A stretch of DNA of 64,000 nucleotides, from assembly GCF_900104185.1 (NCBI RefSeq), contig NZ_FNIZ01000003.1:186001-250000 (forward strand), read 5' to 3'. Positions 42,928 to 53,074 of the stretch are shown here, piece after piece. The position numbers and the translations under genes were made by a program. The DNA is from Halobacillus aidingensis (GTDB lineage: Bacteria; Bacillota; Bacilli; Bacillales; Halobacillaceae). The notes under the pieces are model-generated. The model ran no database searches. It was given only the letters and a program-made list of their open reading frames with translations, and was not told where the DNA came from. Within the stretch, counting starts at the first letter, position 1, and every line of letters starts with the position of its first letter.

Positions 42928-42961
42928 AAGCACTTTGCATCCTGCAAAGTGCTTTTTTTAT
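42928..42961 (+). terminator. prfC terminator
   Basis: AAGCACTTTGCA / TGCAAAGTGCTT followed by T7. Confidence 0.92.
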
Positions 42962-42978
42962 CGTTGAAAATGGGATAA

Positions 42979-43025
42979 ACTGGATGACCTGGTGTGGAAT
43001 TTTATTCCACACCAGGTCATCCAGT
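42979..43025. repeat. Perfect 47-nt palindrome, ATGACCTGG family, copy 4
   Basis: Two 22-nt arms around TTT. Outer arm ACTGGATGACCTGGT uses the same core as copies 1 and 3 but inverted inside-out: what is apical there is basal here. Sits just after the prfC terminator and before the uvrB promoter region. Confidence 0.9.
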
Positions 43026-43136
43026 AATTGACAGTGCACACTCAGATGCGAATGTTTGTTCGTTTGATGTTAGAATGGTAAACTGTTGTGGTAAACTAAA
43101 AAGTACGAGTATAGACAATGAACGGAGGTTTTCGTC

Positions 43137-45116
43137 GTGGAGGAGAAGTTTGAATTAGTTTCACAGTATTCACCTCAAGGAGATCAACCGCGAGCGATTG
43201 AGGAACTTGTTCAGGGGATTGAACGAGGAGATAAGCATCAGACATTGCTCGGGGCCACAGGTACAGGAAAGACATTTACGATGTCCAATGTCATTGAGCG
43301 AGTGAATAAACCGACACTGATCATCGCCCATAACAAAACGCTTGCTGGACAGTTATATAGTGAGTTCAAAGAGTTTTTCCCGAACAATGCTGTCGAGTAT
43401 TTCGTCAGTTATTATGACTATTATCAACCGGAAGCTTATGTGCCTTCTTCAGATACGTTTATCGAAAAAGATGCGAGCATCAATGATGAGATTGATAAAT
43501 TGCGTCACTCAGCGACCTCTGCCCTATTTGAGCGGAACGATGTCATCATCGTTGCTAGTGTTTCTTGTATCTATGGTCTCGGTTCTCCCGACGAATACCG
43601 CAGCCAGGTGCTTTCTATTCGAACGGGAATGGAAAAAGACCGTGATGAGTTATTAAGAAATCTTGTAGATATCCAGTATGCAAGAAATGATATCGACTTT
43701 CAGCGCGGGACGTTCCGAGTACGTGGCGATTCCGTTGAAATCATCCCCGCTTCAAGAGAGGAACATGCGATGCGGGTGGAATTTTTCGGAGATGAAATCG
43801 ACCGCATTCGTGAAGTCGATGTACTGACGGGTGAAGTTGTGGGAGATCGAGACCACGTAGCGATTTTCCCTGCTTCACACTTCGTCACGCGTGAAGAAAA
43901 GCTGAAAAAAGCGATTAAAAATATAGAAAAAGAGTTGGAAGTCCGTCTGAAGGAATTGCGTGACCAAGATAAATTGCTGGAAGCCCAGCGTCTTGAACAA
44001 CGGACAAATTATGATCTGGAAATGATGAACGAAATGGGCTTTTGTTCTGGAATCGAAAACTATTCGAGACACCTGACTTTCAGAGAAGAAGGCGCAACAC
44101 CTTATACCCTGCTTGATTATTTTCCAGACGATTTCCTTATGATGGTGGATGAGTCTCACGTTACGCTTCCTCAAGTGAGGGGAATGTATAACGGGGACCG
44201 AGCGCGAAAACAAGTATTGGTGGACCATGGTTTCCGACTGCCTTCAGCAATGGATAACAGGCCGCTCATGTTTCCTGAATTTGAAGAACATATCAATCAG
44301 ATTGCTTATGTTTCCGCGACCCCGGGTCCTTATGAAATTGAACATACACCGAAAATGATTGAACAGATCATTCGACCGACAGGGCTGCTGGATCCTGAAA
44401 TAGACGTCCGCCCGATCCATGGTCAAATTGATGACCTTGTAGGGGAAATCAATAAACGGAAAGATAAGAATGAACGCGTCCTCGTGACGACATTAACGAA
44501 GAAGATGTCTGAGGATCTGACCGATTACCTTAAAGACCTTGGAGTCAAGGTTGCTTATTTACACTCGGAAATTAAGACACTGGAACGTATTGAGATCATC
44601 CGTGATTTAAGGGTCGGTAAATACGATGTTATTGTCGGAATCAACTTGCTTCGTGAAGGACTGGACATTCCCGAAGTCTCCCTCGTCACTATTTTGGATG
44701 CGGACAAGGAAGGTTTCTTGCGCTCCGACCGCTCCCTCATCCAAACGATTGGTCGAGCGGCACGTAATGAAAACGGCCGAGTGATTATGTATGCGGATAA
44801 GATGACGAAGTCCATGCAGTTTGCGATTGATGAAACGTACAGACGTCGTGAAAAACAAATCGCTTATAACGAAAAGCATGGGGTCACACCGAAAACGATC
44901 AAGAAGGAAGTACGTGACGTGATTAAAGCGACGAACGTAGCCGAAGACGAAGCTGGTTATGATACAGGTAAGAAGCCTTCAGAAATGACGAAGAAAGAAC
45001 GTCAGGAAATGATCGACAATTTGGAAACCGAAATGAAACAAGCCGCACGCGACCTCGATTTCGAACGGGCAGCCGAACTGCGTGATGTGCTGTTGGAATT
45101 AAAAGCGGAGGGATGA
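43137..45116 (+). CDS. uvrB: Excinuclease ABC subunit B
   Basis: 659-aa DNA-damage verification helicase of nucleotide excision repair. GTG 43137 with GGAGG 8 nt upstream. Motif [18 protein letters not shown] (~residue 40), beta-hairpin [37 protein letters not shown] (~92-128), motif [14 protein letters not shown], motifs IV-VI including [18 protein letters not shown] and [20 protein letters not shown]-terminal UVR domain ([29 protein letters not shown]) recruits UvrC. Overlaps no gene; uvrA begins 7 nt after its stop. Confidence 0.98.
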   Translation: MEEKFELVSQYSPQGDQPRAIEELVQGIERGDKHQTLLGATGTGKTFTMSNVIERVNKPTLIIAHNKTLAGQLYSEFKEFFPNNAVEYFVSYYDYYQPEAYVPSSDTFIEKDASINDEIDKLRHSATSALFERNDVIIVASVSCIYGLGSPDEYRSQVLSIRTGMEKDRDELLRNLVDIQYARNDIDFQRGTFRVRGDSVEIIPASREEHAMRVEFFGDEIDRIREVDVLTGEVVGDRDHVAIFPASHFVTREEKLKKAIKNIEKELEVRLKELRDQDKLLEAQRLEQRTNYDLEMMNEMGFCSGIENYSRHLTFREEGATPYTLLDYFPDDFLMMVDESHVTLPQVRGMYNGDRARKQVLVDHGFRLPSAMDNRPLMFPEFEEHINQIAYVSATPGPYEIEHTPKMIEQIIRPTGLLDPEIDVRPIHGQIDDLVGEINKRKDKNERVLVTTLTKKMSEDLTDYLKDLGVKVAYLHSEIKTLERIEIIRDLRVGKYDVIVGINLLREGLDIPEVSLVTILDADKEGFLRSDRSLIQTIGRAARNENGRVIMYADKMTKSMQFAIDETYRRREKQIAYNEKHGVTPKTIKKEVRDVIKATNVAEDEAGYDTGKKPSEMTKKERQEMIDNLETEMKQAARDLDFERAAELRDVLLELKAEG

Positions 45117-45123
45117 AAAGAGT

Positions 45124-48000
45124 ATGGCCAGTAAACATATCAGTATTAGAGGAGCACGCGCTCACAATTTAAAAAATATCGATATCGACATCCCGAAAAA
45201 CAAACTGGTCGTCATGACCGGTTTGTCCGGTTCAGGGAAGTCTTCTTTGGCCTTCGATACGATTTATGCGGAAGGACAAAGACGCTACGTTGAATCACTA
45301 AGTGCCTATGCACGACAATTTTTAGGTCAGATGGACAAACCCGATGTGGATTCCATAGAAGGCCTGTCCCCGGCAATCTCTATCGACCAGAAAACAACCA
45401 GCCGTAACCCACGATCAACCGTAGGTACAGTAACGGAAATTTATGACTACCTGCGTCTGTTGTTCGCCCGCATCGGTCGTCCGACTTGTCCGAAGCACGG
45501 AGTGGAAATCAGTTCACAAACGGTTCAGCAGATGGTCGACCGTGTGATGGAATATCCGGAAAGGACGAAACTCCAAATCCTTGCACCGGTTGTATCTGGT
45601 AGAAAAGGAGAACACGCGAAAGTCTTTGAACAGCTCCAGAAGGAAGGGTATATCCGCCTTCGAGTCGATGGGGAAATGCGCGAAATTTCCGAGGAAATAA
45701 ATCTCGAAAAAAATAAAAAGCACTCGATTGAGGTCGTCATCGATCGAATCGTCGTAAAAGAAGGTGTGGAAGGCAGACTTTCTGACTCTATTGAGACAGC
45801 TCTTAAACTTGGTGGCGGGCACACGATTGTGGACGTTATCGGTGAAGAAGAGCTGATGTTCAGTGAGCACCATGCATGTCCAATCTGTGGTTTTTCCGTC
45901 AGTGAATTAGAGCCGAGAATGTTCTCATTCAACAGCCCTTATGGAGCTTGTAACCGATGTGACGGGTTAGGCACACAGCTTGAAGTTGACATCGACCTTG
46001 TCATCCCGGATTGGAGTCGCTCCTTGAATGAACATGCGATTGCTGCCTGGGAACCGCAGAGTTCTCAATACTATCCTCAGCTTCTGAAAAGTGTTTCCGA
46101 CCATTACGGAATCGATATGAATAAACCGTTCCGTGACCTGCCGGAAGAACATAAAGAGAAAGTGCTTTATGGAAGTGGTGAGGACAAAATCTACTTCCGC
46201 TACGAAAATGACTTTGGAAAAGTAAGGGAAAACGATATTTTCTTCGAGGGCGTCATTCCAAACATTTCTCGCCGTTACCGTGAAACGAGCTCGGATTACA
46301 TTCGTGAACAGATGGAAAAGTACATGGCTCAAAAACCGTGTCCGAAATGTAAAGGAAATCGATTGAATGAAGAAGCGCTGGCGGTCTTGATCGATGGAAA
46401 GCATATCGGCATCACAACCGATTATTCCGTGACTGAAGCGAAGGAGTTCTTCGAGGCCCTTGAGTTGACGGAAAAGGAAGAAACGATCGCCCGAATGATT
46501 CTTAAAGAAATTTGCGAACGTCTCAGTTTCCTAGCGAATGTGGGTCTGGATTATTTAACCCTCTCGCGTTCGGCAGGGACGCTATCCGGTGGTGAAGCCC
46601 AGCGTATACGTCTTGCGACCCAAATCGGTTCTGCCCTTACTGGTGTTTTATATGTGCTCGATGAGCCATCGATCGGCCTTCACCAGCGTGATAATGACCG
46701 TTTGATCAATACCCTGAAACGAATGCGTGATCTTGATAATACGTTGATTGTCGTTGAGCATGATGAAGATACGATGCTGGCCGCGGACTACTTGATCGAC
46801 ATCGGACCAGGAGCAGGCGCTCACGGAGGAGATATCGTCACTCAAGGAACACCAAAACAGGTGATGAAAAGCCGTAAATCCTTGACGGGTCAATATCTTT
46901 CAGGCAAAAAGTTCATTCCTCTGCCAGCCGAACGTCGGAAGGCGGATGACCGCTTCTTGAAAATAAAAGGAGCAGAAGAAAATAACCTTAAAAAAGTGGA
47001 TACAGAAATTCCGCTCGGAGTGTTCACAGCGGTAACAGGAGTTTCCGGTTCCGGTAAAAGTACACTCATTAACGAAATTTTGTATAAGTCCCTTTCAATG
47101 AAACTTCACAATGGGAAACAAAAACCAGGAAAGCATAAAACGATCGAAGGGATGGAACATCTGGATAAAGTGATTGACATCGATCAATCCCCGATTGGCC
47201 GTACGCCACGTTCCAACCCGGCTACTTACACGGGTGTGTTTGATGATATTCGTGATGTTTTCGCACAAACGAATGAAGCGAAAATCAGAGGGTATAAAAA
47301 AGGACGATTCAGTTTCAATGTGAAAGGTGGACGCTGTGAGGCCTGCCGCGGGGATGGAATCATTAAAATTGAAATGCACTTCCTGCCAGACGTTTATGTC
47401 CCTTGTGAAGTTTGTGATGGGAAAAGGTATAACCGTGAAACATTGGAAGTGAAGTATAAAGGAAAGAGCATCGCTGATGTATTAGGCATGACGATTGAAG
47501 AAGCGCTTGACTTCTTTGCGAACATTCCTAAGATTAAGCGTAAGCTTCAAACGGTTGCCGACGTAGGACTGGAATATATTAAACTCGGTCAGCCCGCCAC
47601 TACACTGTCGGGAGGAGAAGCTCAGCGGGTGAAGCTCGCAAGTGAACTCCACCGCCGATCGAATGGAAAGTCCTTTTATATCCTGGATGAGCCGACAACC
47701 GGTCTGCATGTCGATGACATTTCAAGATTACTGAAAGTGTTGCAAAGACTTGTTGATAACGGTGATTCCGTATTGATCATTGAGCATAACCTTGATGTCA
47801 TCAAAGAAGCCGACCATATCATTGACCTCGGACCAGAAGGTGGAGAAAACGGGGGAAGAATTATTGCAAGCGGCACTCCTGAACATGTATCAGAGCAGGA
47901 GATTTCATATACGGGCCGTTATTTAAAACCGGTCCTGGAAAGGGACAGGGCACGGATGGATAAGAAAATGAATGCCCGTGAAAAAGTAGGGAACAAGTAG
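45124..48000 (+). CDS. uvrA: Excinuclease ABC subunit A
   Basis: 958-aa dimeric ABC-type damage sensor. Walker A-1 [38 protein letters not shown] (~residue 32); zinc module 1 CPICGF...CNRCDG (~254-281); signature 1 [16 protein letters not shown] with Walker [15 protein letters not shown]; Walker A-2 [15 protein letters not shown] (~640); zinc module 2 [29 protein letters not shown] (~738-765); signature 2 [14 protein letters not shown] with [22 protein letters not shown] inside the uvrB end; translational coupling likely. Typical length for Firmicutes UvrA. Confidence 0.98.
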   Translation: MASKHISIRGARAHNLKNIDIDIPKNKLVVMTGLSGSGKSSLAFDTIYAEGQRRYVESLSAYARQFLGQMDKPDVDSIEGLSPAISIDQKTTSRNPRSTVGTVTEIYDYLRLLFARIGRPTCPKHGVEISSQTVQQMVDRVMEYPERTKLQILAPVVSGRKGEHAKVFEQLQKEGYIRLRVDGEMREISEEINLEKNKKHSIEVVIDRIVVKEGVEGRLSDSIETALKLGGGHTIVDVIGEEELMFSEHHACPICGFSVSELEPRMFSFNSPYGACNRCDGLGTQLEVDIDLVIPDWSRSLNEHAIAAWEPQSSQYYPQLLKSVSDHYGIDMNKPFRDLPEEHKEKVLYGSGEDKIYFRYENDFGKVRENDIFFEGVIPNISRRYRETSSDYIREQMEKYMAQKPCPKCKGNRLNEEALAVLIDGKHIGITTDYSVTEAKEFFEALELTEKEETIARMILKEICERLSFLANVGLDYLTLSRSAGTLSGGEAQRIRLATQIGSALTGVLYVLDEPSIGLHQRDNDRLINTLKRMRDLDNTLIVVEHDEDTMLAADYLIDIGPGAGAHGGDIVTQGTPKQVMKSRKSLTGQYLSGKKFIPLPAERRKADDRFLKIKGAEENNLKKVDTEIPLGVFTAVTGVSGSGKSTLINEILYKSLSMKLHNGKQKPGKHKTIEGMEHLDKVIDIDQSPIGRTPRSNPATYTGVFDDIRDVFAQTNEAKIRGYKKGRFSFNVKGGRCEACRGDGIIKIEMHFLPDVYVPCEVCDGKRYNRETLEVKYKGKSIADVLGMTIEEALDFFANIPKIKRKLQTVADVGLEYIKLGQPATTLSGGEAQRVKLASELHRRSNGKSFYILDEPTTGLHVDDISRLLKVLQRLVDNGDSVLIIEHNLDVIKEADHIIDLGPEGGENGGRIIASGTPEHVSEQEISYTGRYLKPVLERDRARMDKKMNAREKVGNK

Positions 48001-48066
48001 ATGTTTTGACGCTTGCCTCTAAATTGAGTATCGTTAAACAAGAATCGTTTGACGGGAGGAATACGA

Positions 48067-48438
48067 GTGGATGCCATTCAACAAAAAGTTGTTCAAGAAA
48101 AGATTGATCAACTAGCGAATAAAGAAGTTTATGTACACTTAGAAACGACGAACGGGGCTTATGCGAGCCATTTCGATGAAAATGCCTACAACGTCGGGGC
48201 TTTCATCCGAAACGCGCAAGTCTCTTACCAACACGGGAAAATTGTCAGTACCGGAGGATCATACCGTGTAGGTCTGAAACTGGACTTAGGCTGGGTATAT
48301 GCCGAAGGATTGACGGATTACGAAATTGATGAGAAGAACCGGCTGCTCATGGCAGGCCATGACCGTGAAGGCCGTTTGATGGTCGCTCTTGAAATCAGCG
48401 AAACACCTTTTTCACATGAGGCGGATCCTGATGAGTAA
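48067..48438 (+). CDS. yojF: YojF/DUF1806 protein
   Basis: 123 aa from GTG 48067 with GGGAGGAA upstream. Starts MDAIQQKVVQEKIDQLANKEVYVHLETTNGAYASHFDENAYNVGAFIRNAQVSYQHGKIVSTGGSYRVGLKLDLGWVYAEGLTDYEID, matching the DUF1806 family. In B. subtilis yojF precedes the bacillithiol deacetylase yojG, and the same pairing with an 8-nt overlap is seen here. Fold is probably a small beta-barrel; function unproven, presumably linked to bacillithiol. Confidence 0.88.
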   Translation: MDAIQQKVVQEKIDQLANKEVYVHLETTNGAYASHFDENAYNVGAFIRNAQVSYQHGKIVSTGGSYRVGLKLDLGWVYAEGLTDYEIDEKNRLLMAGHDREGRLMVALEISETPFSHEADPDE

Positions 48439-49087
48439 AGAAAGAGTGGTTGTCATTTTCCCTCATCCCGATGATGAATCGTTCGGAGCGTCTGGTACGA
48501 TTTCTAAATTCCGTGATGAAGGCGTACCGGTTACCTATCTATGCGGTACGCTCGGGGAGATGGGCCGAAACATGGGCAACCCTGTATTCGCTAATCGCGA
48601 AACGCTCTCTTCTTTTCGAAAAAAGGAGTTGGCTGAAGCAGCGAAACAGTTGGATATAGATGTTGAAATGCTTGGCTACAGGGATAAAACATTAGAGTTT
48701 GAACCCCGACAGCAAGTGGCTGAGCACCTGAAGAAACGTATTGAATCATTAGGAGCTACCATTATCATTACGCACTATCCTGGATATGCTGTTCATCCGG
48801 ATCATGACGCGCTTGGTGCAGCCGTGATCGAGGCTGTGGAAAACATGGCAGAGGAGAACCGTCCTCAAGTGTGGATGCATGCCATTTCCAATCACTCGGA
48901 ACAAGATTTAGGGAAGCCTGAGATCATTACGGATGTACGACCTTACTGGGAAAGAAAATTGGCGGCCATCAAAGCCCACCTCTCCCAGGCTGACGGGATG
49001 ATGAGCTTGATTGAAGATCATGATCAGGCATCCGAACAATTAGAGCGGCTGAAAACGGAACGCTTTTACACGTACAACTTTCAATGA
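48431..49087 (+). CDS. bshB2: Bacillithiol biosynthesis deacetylase BshB2
   Basis: 218-aa PIG-L family zinc deacetylase converting GlcNAc-malate to GlcN-malate in bacillithiol synthesis. Metal-binding PHPDDESFGASGTIS near residue 11 (His-x-Asp-Asp) and the second zinc His in HYPGYAVHPDHDALGAAVIEAVE (~residue 117). ATG 48431 overlaps the yojF stop. Further conserved: LCGTLGEMGRNMGNP. BshB1 is usually the main enzyme elsewhere in the genome, so this is the secondary paralogue. Confidence 0.9.
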   Translation: MSKERVVVIFPHPDDESFGASGTISKFRDEGVPVTYLCGTLGEMGRNMGNPVFANRETLSSFRKKELAEAAKQLDIDVEMLGYRDKTLEFEPRQQVAEHLKKRIESLGATIIITHYPGYAVHPDHDALGAAVIEAVENMAEENRPQVWMHAISNHSEQDLGKPEIITDVRPYWERKLAAIKAHLSQADGMMSLIEDHDQASEQLERLKTERFYTYNFQ

Positions 49088-49093
49088 CACCTT

Positions 49094-49132
49094 ACACCTG
49101 AGAAACGAACTTAGTTTTCTCAGGTGTTTTTT
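49094..49132 (+). terminator. bshB2 terminator
   Basis: ACACCTGAGAAAA... / TTTTCTCAGGTGT hairpin, T6. Confidence 0.88.
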
Positions 49133-49138
49133 AGTTTT

Positions 49139-49165
49139 TGAACCCTTTCAATAGGGAAAAACGTA
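49139..49165 (+). promoter_or_regulatory. Sigma-W-type ECF promoter of yvlB-yvlD
   Basis: TGAACC (49139-49144), 17-nt spacer, CGTA (49162-49165), close to the ECF consensus TGAAAC-N16/17-CGTA. The B. subtilis yvlABCD operon belongs to the sigma-W regulon. Confidence 0.68.
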
Positions 49166-49188
49166 AGAGATGAAAAGGAGCTGATCTT

Positions 49189-50220
49189 ATGAATGAAGAA
49201 CGTATGAAAATTCTACAAATGATCGAAAAAGGCACCATCTCTGCAGAAGAAGGCGCGAAACTATTGGAAGCTGTAGAAGAACCTTCTCCTAAAGATTCAG
49301 AGCAACGCGATAAGTCTAAATACGGTCTGAGAAATTTCCTGGATGACGCCATGGAAAAAATTAAAAATGCAGATTTCGATTTGTCTTTTGGGGAATACGT
49401 CGAATTCACCGATGATACGGTTCTTCCGAAAGAGGAATTTCATGATGCCGACCTTTCTATATCCAACGGTTCTTTAAAACTCCATACTTGGGACCAGGAG
49501 GAGGTAAAAGCTTCCTATCAGGTTAAAGTCTATCAGGTGGAAACAGAAGAAGAAGCGCGAGCAAGGTTTCATGATGAAACACAAATGGAGATTAAAAATG
49601 GTCTCCTTCGCATCGCAAGCCCATCTAAAAAGATGAAAATGAATGTAGATTTATTCATTCCGAATAAAAAATACGAATTTATCAAATCACAATTAACGAA
49701 TGGAAATCTTGACCTTGAGAATATCAAGAGTGATCATTTCCAGATGAAAACATCAAATGGAGCTGTTAAAGCGAAGCAGCTTTCTGGGGAGACATGTAAA
49801 ATACAAACCGGAAACGGCGCTATTCAATTGCAAGAGGGTACTTTCGAAGAGTGTGAAACAGACACAATCAATGGAGCCATTACACTTTCCGGAGATATTG
49901 GAAAAGCGGATGCTTCTACGGTCAGTAGCGGTATAACGGTTGATTATAGCGGATCAAAAGCGCACACAGGTTTTTATAAGACGACGACTGGCAAAATACA
50001 AGTATCTCTTCCTACAGAAAAGAAAGTCGATGGGGTCTTGAGAACGAAATTCGGTCAAATTCAATGTGAATTGGAGAATTACAAGATCTTAAAAGACCGA
50101 AAAGATGTTACCAACAAGATGTTGGAATTCGAAGCGTACGAACAATTTGAAAATGCATATCATATAGAAGCAGAGACGAAGACGGGTTCTGTTACCGTAC
50201 AACCTCCTGTCCAGCTCTGA
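49189..50220 (+). CDS. yvlB: YvlB-like envelope-stress protein (SHOCT-like + DUF4097)
   Basis: 343 aa. The N-terminal ~35 residues MNEERMKILQMIEKGTISAEEGAKLLEAVEE form the short SHOCT-like helical hairpin seen in YvlB. Residues ~95-340 are a DUF4097 right-handed beta-helix-like repeat: turns such as NGSLKLHTW, NGNLDLENI, NGAVKAKQL, NGAIQLQEG, NGAITLSGD and TGKIQVSLP recur every ~20 residues. No signal peptide, so cytoplasmic or membrane-associated. RBS AAGGAG. First of a two-gene unit under a sigma-W-like promoter. YvlC (PspC domain), which lies between yvlB and yvlD in B. subtilis, is missing. Confidence 0.85.
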   Translation: MNEERMKILQMIEKGTISAEEGAKLLEAVEEPSPKDSEQRDKSKYGLRNFLDDAMEKIKNADFDLSFGEYVEFTDDTVLPKEEFHDADLSISNGSLKLHTWDQEEVKASYQVKVYQVETEEEARARFHDETQMEIKNGLLRIASPSKKMKMNVDLFIPNKKYEFIKSQLTNGNLDLENIKSDHFQMKTSNGAVKAKQLSGETCKIQTGNGAIQLQEGTFEECETDTINGAITLSGDIGKADASTVSSGITVDYSGSKAHTGFYKTTTGKIQVSLPTEKKVDGVLRTKFGQIQCELENYKILKDRKDVTNKMLEFEAYEQFENAYHIEAETKTGSVTVQPPVQL

Positions 50221-50254
50221 GAAGAGAACGATTCATGAAAGGCAGGCTGAAATT

Positions 50255-50608
50255 ATGAAGAATTGGTTAATCCACATCGTCGTCAACGCCATCGCCATTA
50301 TTGCGGTGGGAGCACTCTTTGATTCCGTAATGATTGACGGTGTTGGAGGCGCATTGCTCGCGGCACTGATTTTATCGATCCTCAATGCGATCGTAAGGCC
50401 GGTCTTAGTGATCCTCACTTTACCGATTACGATCCTATCGCTCGGTCTATTCCTATTCATCATCAACGCCATTACCTTATGGCTGACGGATGCATTCCTA
50501 GGAAGTACTTTTGAGATTGATGGCTTCGGCATGACCATCATTGCCGCCATCATCATATCCCTGATCAACCTTGTATTGAACAGCTTATTCAAGGATATGA
50601 AAAAATAA
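50255..50608 (+). CDS. yvlD: YvlD, phage-holin-family-4-like membrane protein
   Basis: 117 aa, four membrane helices: VVNAIAIIAVGALFDSV, GGALLAALILSILNAIV, LVILTLPITILSLGLFLFIINAITLWLTD, and MTIIAAIIISLINLVLNSLF. The LNAIVRPVLxILTLPITxLTLGLF motif defines the family. Despite the family name it is a chromosomal envelope-stress gene, not a phage lysis gene. Downstream of yvlB by 34 nt; followed by a terminator. Confidence 0.9.
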   Translation: MKNWLIHIVVNAIAIIAVGALFDSVMIDGVGGALLAALILSILNAIVRPVLVILTLPITILSLGLFLFIINAITLWLTDAFLGSTFEIDGFGMTIIAAIIISLINLVLNSLFKDMKK

Positions 50609-50615
50609 CCCCCGT

Positions 50616-50645
50616 ACCGTATGAGCCCACTCATACGGTTTTTTT
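50616..50645 (+). terminator. yvlD terminator
   Basis: ACCGTATGAG-CCCA-CTCATACGGT, T7. Confidence 0.92.
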
Positions 50646-50665
50646 GTTCTCTTTCTTCCACTAAA

Positions 50666-50857
50666 GTTCCCGATTCTTGAAGACTCAGTTTCGAGACTTT
50701 TGTTGAGTGGATGGAGGCTGCGGGGAATGGCTCGCTTTCCGCGGGAGCGCGATGAGCCTCCTCGAGCTTAGCTCTGCGGGGTCTCACCAAGCACTTTTTT
50801 CCCGCAGGAGTCTCGCCATTCCCCTCCGCCCACTTGCCGGAAGAGATTCTCGAAACT
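50666..50857 (+). repeat. ~190-nt structured GC-rich repeat, copy A (forward)
   Basis: Reverse complement is nearly the same as copy D at 61354-61550, including flanks (GTCTCGAAACTGAGTCTTC). Foldable: GGGGAATGGC pairs with GCCATTCCCC, and CGCGGGA with TCCCGC inside. No ORF that makes sense. It lies in the 670-bp gene-free stretch 50609-51279; the remainder of that stretch is copy B and the hprK leader. Confidence 0.85.
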
Positions 50858-50950
50858 ACCTTCCAGTAAGAGAAGCTTTTATGGTTGAGAATCCTATATC
50901 GACGGGGTTAAGGTGGATTTTACTACAGAACTAGGCAGGGTACTTCAAGA

Positions 50951-51127
50951 GCGATTTCGAGAGCCTCATATGGTAAAGGGCCGGAGGGAAACGGTGAGAC
51001 TCCTGTGGGAAGTGCGTGGTAGATGAGACCCCGCAGAGCGTTAGCTCGAGGAGGCTCATCACTCGCCCACGGAAAGCGAACCTTTTCCCGTAGCCCCTAA
51101 ACGCACACAAGCATCTCGAATTAGTCT
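50951..51127 (-). repeat. ~180-nt structured GC-rich repeat, copy B (inverted)
   Basis: Opposite orientation to copy A. Shares GAGACCCCGCAGAGC, CTCGAGGAGGCTCATC and CGGAAAGCGA with the reverse complement of A, but more diverged. A and B face each other across ~93 bp. Confidence 0.82.
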
Positions 51128-51279
51128 TACACAATCCTGCCAGATAGTTGAATAAGTTAGCTCCGGTAAAGAGGATTTTCTAGATGGAAATACTAGTAAA
51201 AAACCTCCCTATCCAAGATTTATTGAAAACATGCTACAATAGGGGACAGTGATTGATGAAAGAGGAGGTTGATGGACAA

Positions 51280-52212
51280 ATGAGCAAGGTCCGTACACAA
51301 GATTTGTTAGAACAATTCGCGCTTGAACTCGTTGCCGGTGCTGACGGCGTCCACCGTGAAATACATATGAGTGATATTTCTCGTCCTGGAGTAGAAATGA
51401 CAGGGTATTTCAAATTTTATCCGAAAGATCGTCTACAGCTGCTCGGCAAGACAGAACTCTCTTACTTTAATGAACTGACGAAAGATCAGAGGAGAGAGAG
51501 AGCGGAAAAACTTTGTACAGATGTAACGCCTGGAATCGTTATTACCCGGGGAATGGATATTCCTGATGAGCTTTATGAAGCTGCCAATGACGCGGGCGTT
51601 CCGCTGATGTTGTCGCCATATAAAACGACAAGAGTGATTAGCCGCCTGACGAATTATCTGGAATCCAAGTTTGCTCCGTTTACGGCTATCCATGGTGTGC
51701 TTGTCGACATTTATGGTATCGGTGTTTTGATTACGGGCCAAAGTGGTGTCGGTAAAAGTGAGACGGCCCTAGAGCTGGTTAAGCGAGGGCATCGTCTTGT
51801 GGCTGATGATAGTGTTGAAATTCGACAGGAGGATTATGACACGTTAATCGGAAACAGCCCTCCGCTTATTGAACACCTTTTGGAAATTCGTGGACTAGGC
51901 ATTATTAATGTGATGACATTATTCGGTGCGGGAGCTGTTCGAAGTTACAAACGGATCACGCTCGTTATCAACCTTGAATTATGGGAAAAGAACAAACAAT
52001 ACGACCGTCTTGGTTTAGAAGAAGAAACGATGAAGATCATGGATGTTCAAGTTCCGAAAGCAACGATTCCTGTTCGTCCTGGTCGGAACCTTGCTGTCAT
52101 TATAGAAGTTGCTGCTATGAACTTCCGTTTGAAGCGTATGGGCGTCAATGCTGCTGAAGAGTTTTCAGAGCGTTTGACGAAAGTTATCGACCAAGATCAA
52201 ACGCAGGAGTAA
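51280..52212 (+). CDS. hprK: HPr kinase/phosphorylase
   Basis: 310-aa bifunctional enzyme that phosphorylates Ser46 of HPr and Crh, setting carbon catabolite repression with CcpA. ATG 51280 is selected by homology ([20 protein letters not shown]), with GGAGG 11 nt before it. P-loop [31 protein letters not shown] (~residue 152); the HPrK signature [22 protein letters not shown]-terminal [29 protein letters not shown]. First gene of an hprK-lgt-yvoD-ppaX-yvoF-glpP string that matches B. subtilis; ppaX reverses P-Ser-HPr by-product pyrophosphate. Confidence 0.97.
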   Translation: MSKVRTQDLLEQFALELVAGADGVHREIHMSDISRPGVEMTGYFKFYPKDRLQLLGKTELSYFNELTKDQRRERAEKLCTDVTPGIVITRGMDIPDELYEAANDAGVPLMLSPYKTTRVISRLTNYLESKFAPFTAIHGVLVDIYGIGVLITGQSGVGKSETALELVKRGHRLVADDSVEIRQEDYDTLIGNSPPLIEHLLEIRGLGIINVMTLFGAGAVRSYKRITLVINLELWEKNKQYDRLGLEEETMKIMDVQVPKATIPVRPGRNLAVIIEVAAMNFRLKRMGVNAAEEFSERLTKVIDQDQTQE

Positions 52213-52227
52213 AGGAGGAAACCACTA

Positions 52228-53061
52228 ATGATGTGTACACCTGAACCGTTGAATCCGGTCTTCCTCCAGTTCGGTCCAATTTCGATATACTGGTATGGCT
52301 TAATTATTGCCACAGGAGCTTTTCTTGGACTATGGATTGCAACGCGAGAGACCGAACGTCTCGGTTTGAAAAAAGACTACATGGTCGATATCGTCGTATT
52401 TGCGATTCCGGCAGCCATCGTGTGTGCCAGGCTTTATTATGTCATTTTTGAATGGGATCGTTATGCTGGTGGACCATGGTGGAAAGTTTTTGCCGTGTGG
52501 GAAGGCGGGATCGCCATTCACGGTGCACTGATTGGCTCAGTGTTGACTGCTTATATTTATACGAAAATTAAAGGATTATCCTTCTGGATGATGGCGGACA
52601 TTGCTGCACCAAGTATTATTCTGGGGCAGGCGATTGGTCGCTGGGGAAACTTTATGAACCAGGAGGCCCACGGCGGTCCGGTATCCGAATCTTTTTATAA
52701 TAACTTTATGCAGTATTTACCCGGGTTTATCAATCAGCAAATGTGCATTGATGGTACGGTCTATCACCCGACCTTTTTATATGAATCTGTGTGGAATATC
52801 ATCGGATTTATATTGCTGTTAGTTTTGCGTCATAAATTTAATCCTCGCCGCGGAGAAGTGTTCTTAAGCTATGTGATTTGGTATTCTGTTGGTCGTTTCT
52901 TTGTAGAAGGTATGAGGACAGACAGCCTTTATCTCTTTGGTGAGATTCGTACGGCACAATTTATCTCCATCGTGCTTGTCGTTGGAGCGGTCATTGCGAT
53001 CCTTTACCGGAGAAAGAATGGTATGGCGAATAAATATTATAACGGAAAGAAAGTAAAATAA
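52228..53061 (+). CDS. lgt: Prolipoprotein diacylglyceryl transferase
   Basis: 277-aa membrane enzyme transferring diacylglycerol to the lipobox cysteine of prolipoproteins, such as CccB here. Seven membrane helices. Signature [28 protein letters not shown] (~residues 129-155) contains the invariant Arg-Trp-Gly-Asn-Phe-x-Asn-x-Glu-x-x-Gly. Also [22 protein letters not shown] and [25 protein letters not shown] 8-11 nt upstream; the next codon is also ATG. Confidence 0.97.
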   Translation: MMCTPEPLNPVFLQFGPISIYWYGLIIATGAFLGLWIATRETERLGLKKDYMVDIVVFAIPAAIVCARLYYVIFEWDRYAGGPWWKVFAVWEGGIAIHGALIGSVLTAYIYTKIKGLSFWMMADIAAPSIILGQAIGRWGNFMNQEAHGGPVSESFYNNFMQYLPGFINQQMCIDGTVYHPTFLYESVWNIIGFILLLVLRHKFNPRRGEVFLSYVIWYSVGRFFVEGMRTDSLYLFGEIRTAQFISIVLVVGAVIAILYRRKNGMANKYYNGKKVK

Positions 53062-53074
53062 GGGAGCAGGTAGC

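Noticed and set aside
50255-50608. Prophage holin
   Set aside because: Family name aside, context and motif identify chromosomal YvlD next to yvlB; no other phage genes in the window.
50707-50934. Small frames inside the ~190-nt repeats (also 61034-61297 and 61347-61562)
   Set aside because: Not conserved between repeat copies, which differ by indels and are found in both orientations; no ribosome sites.
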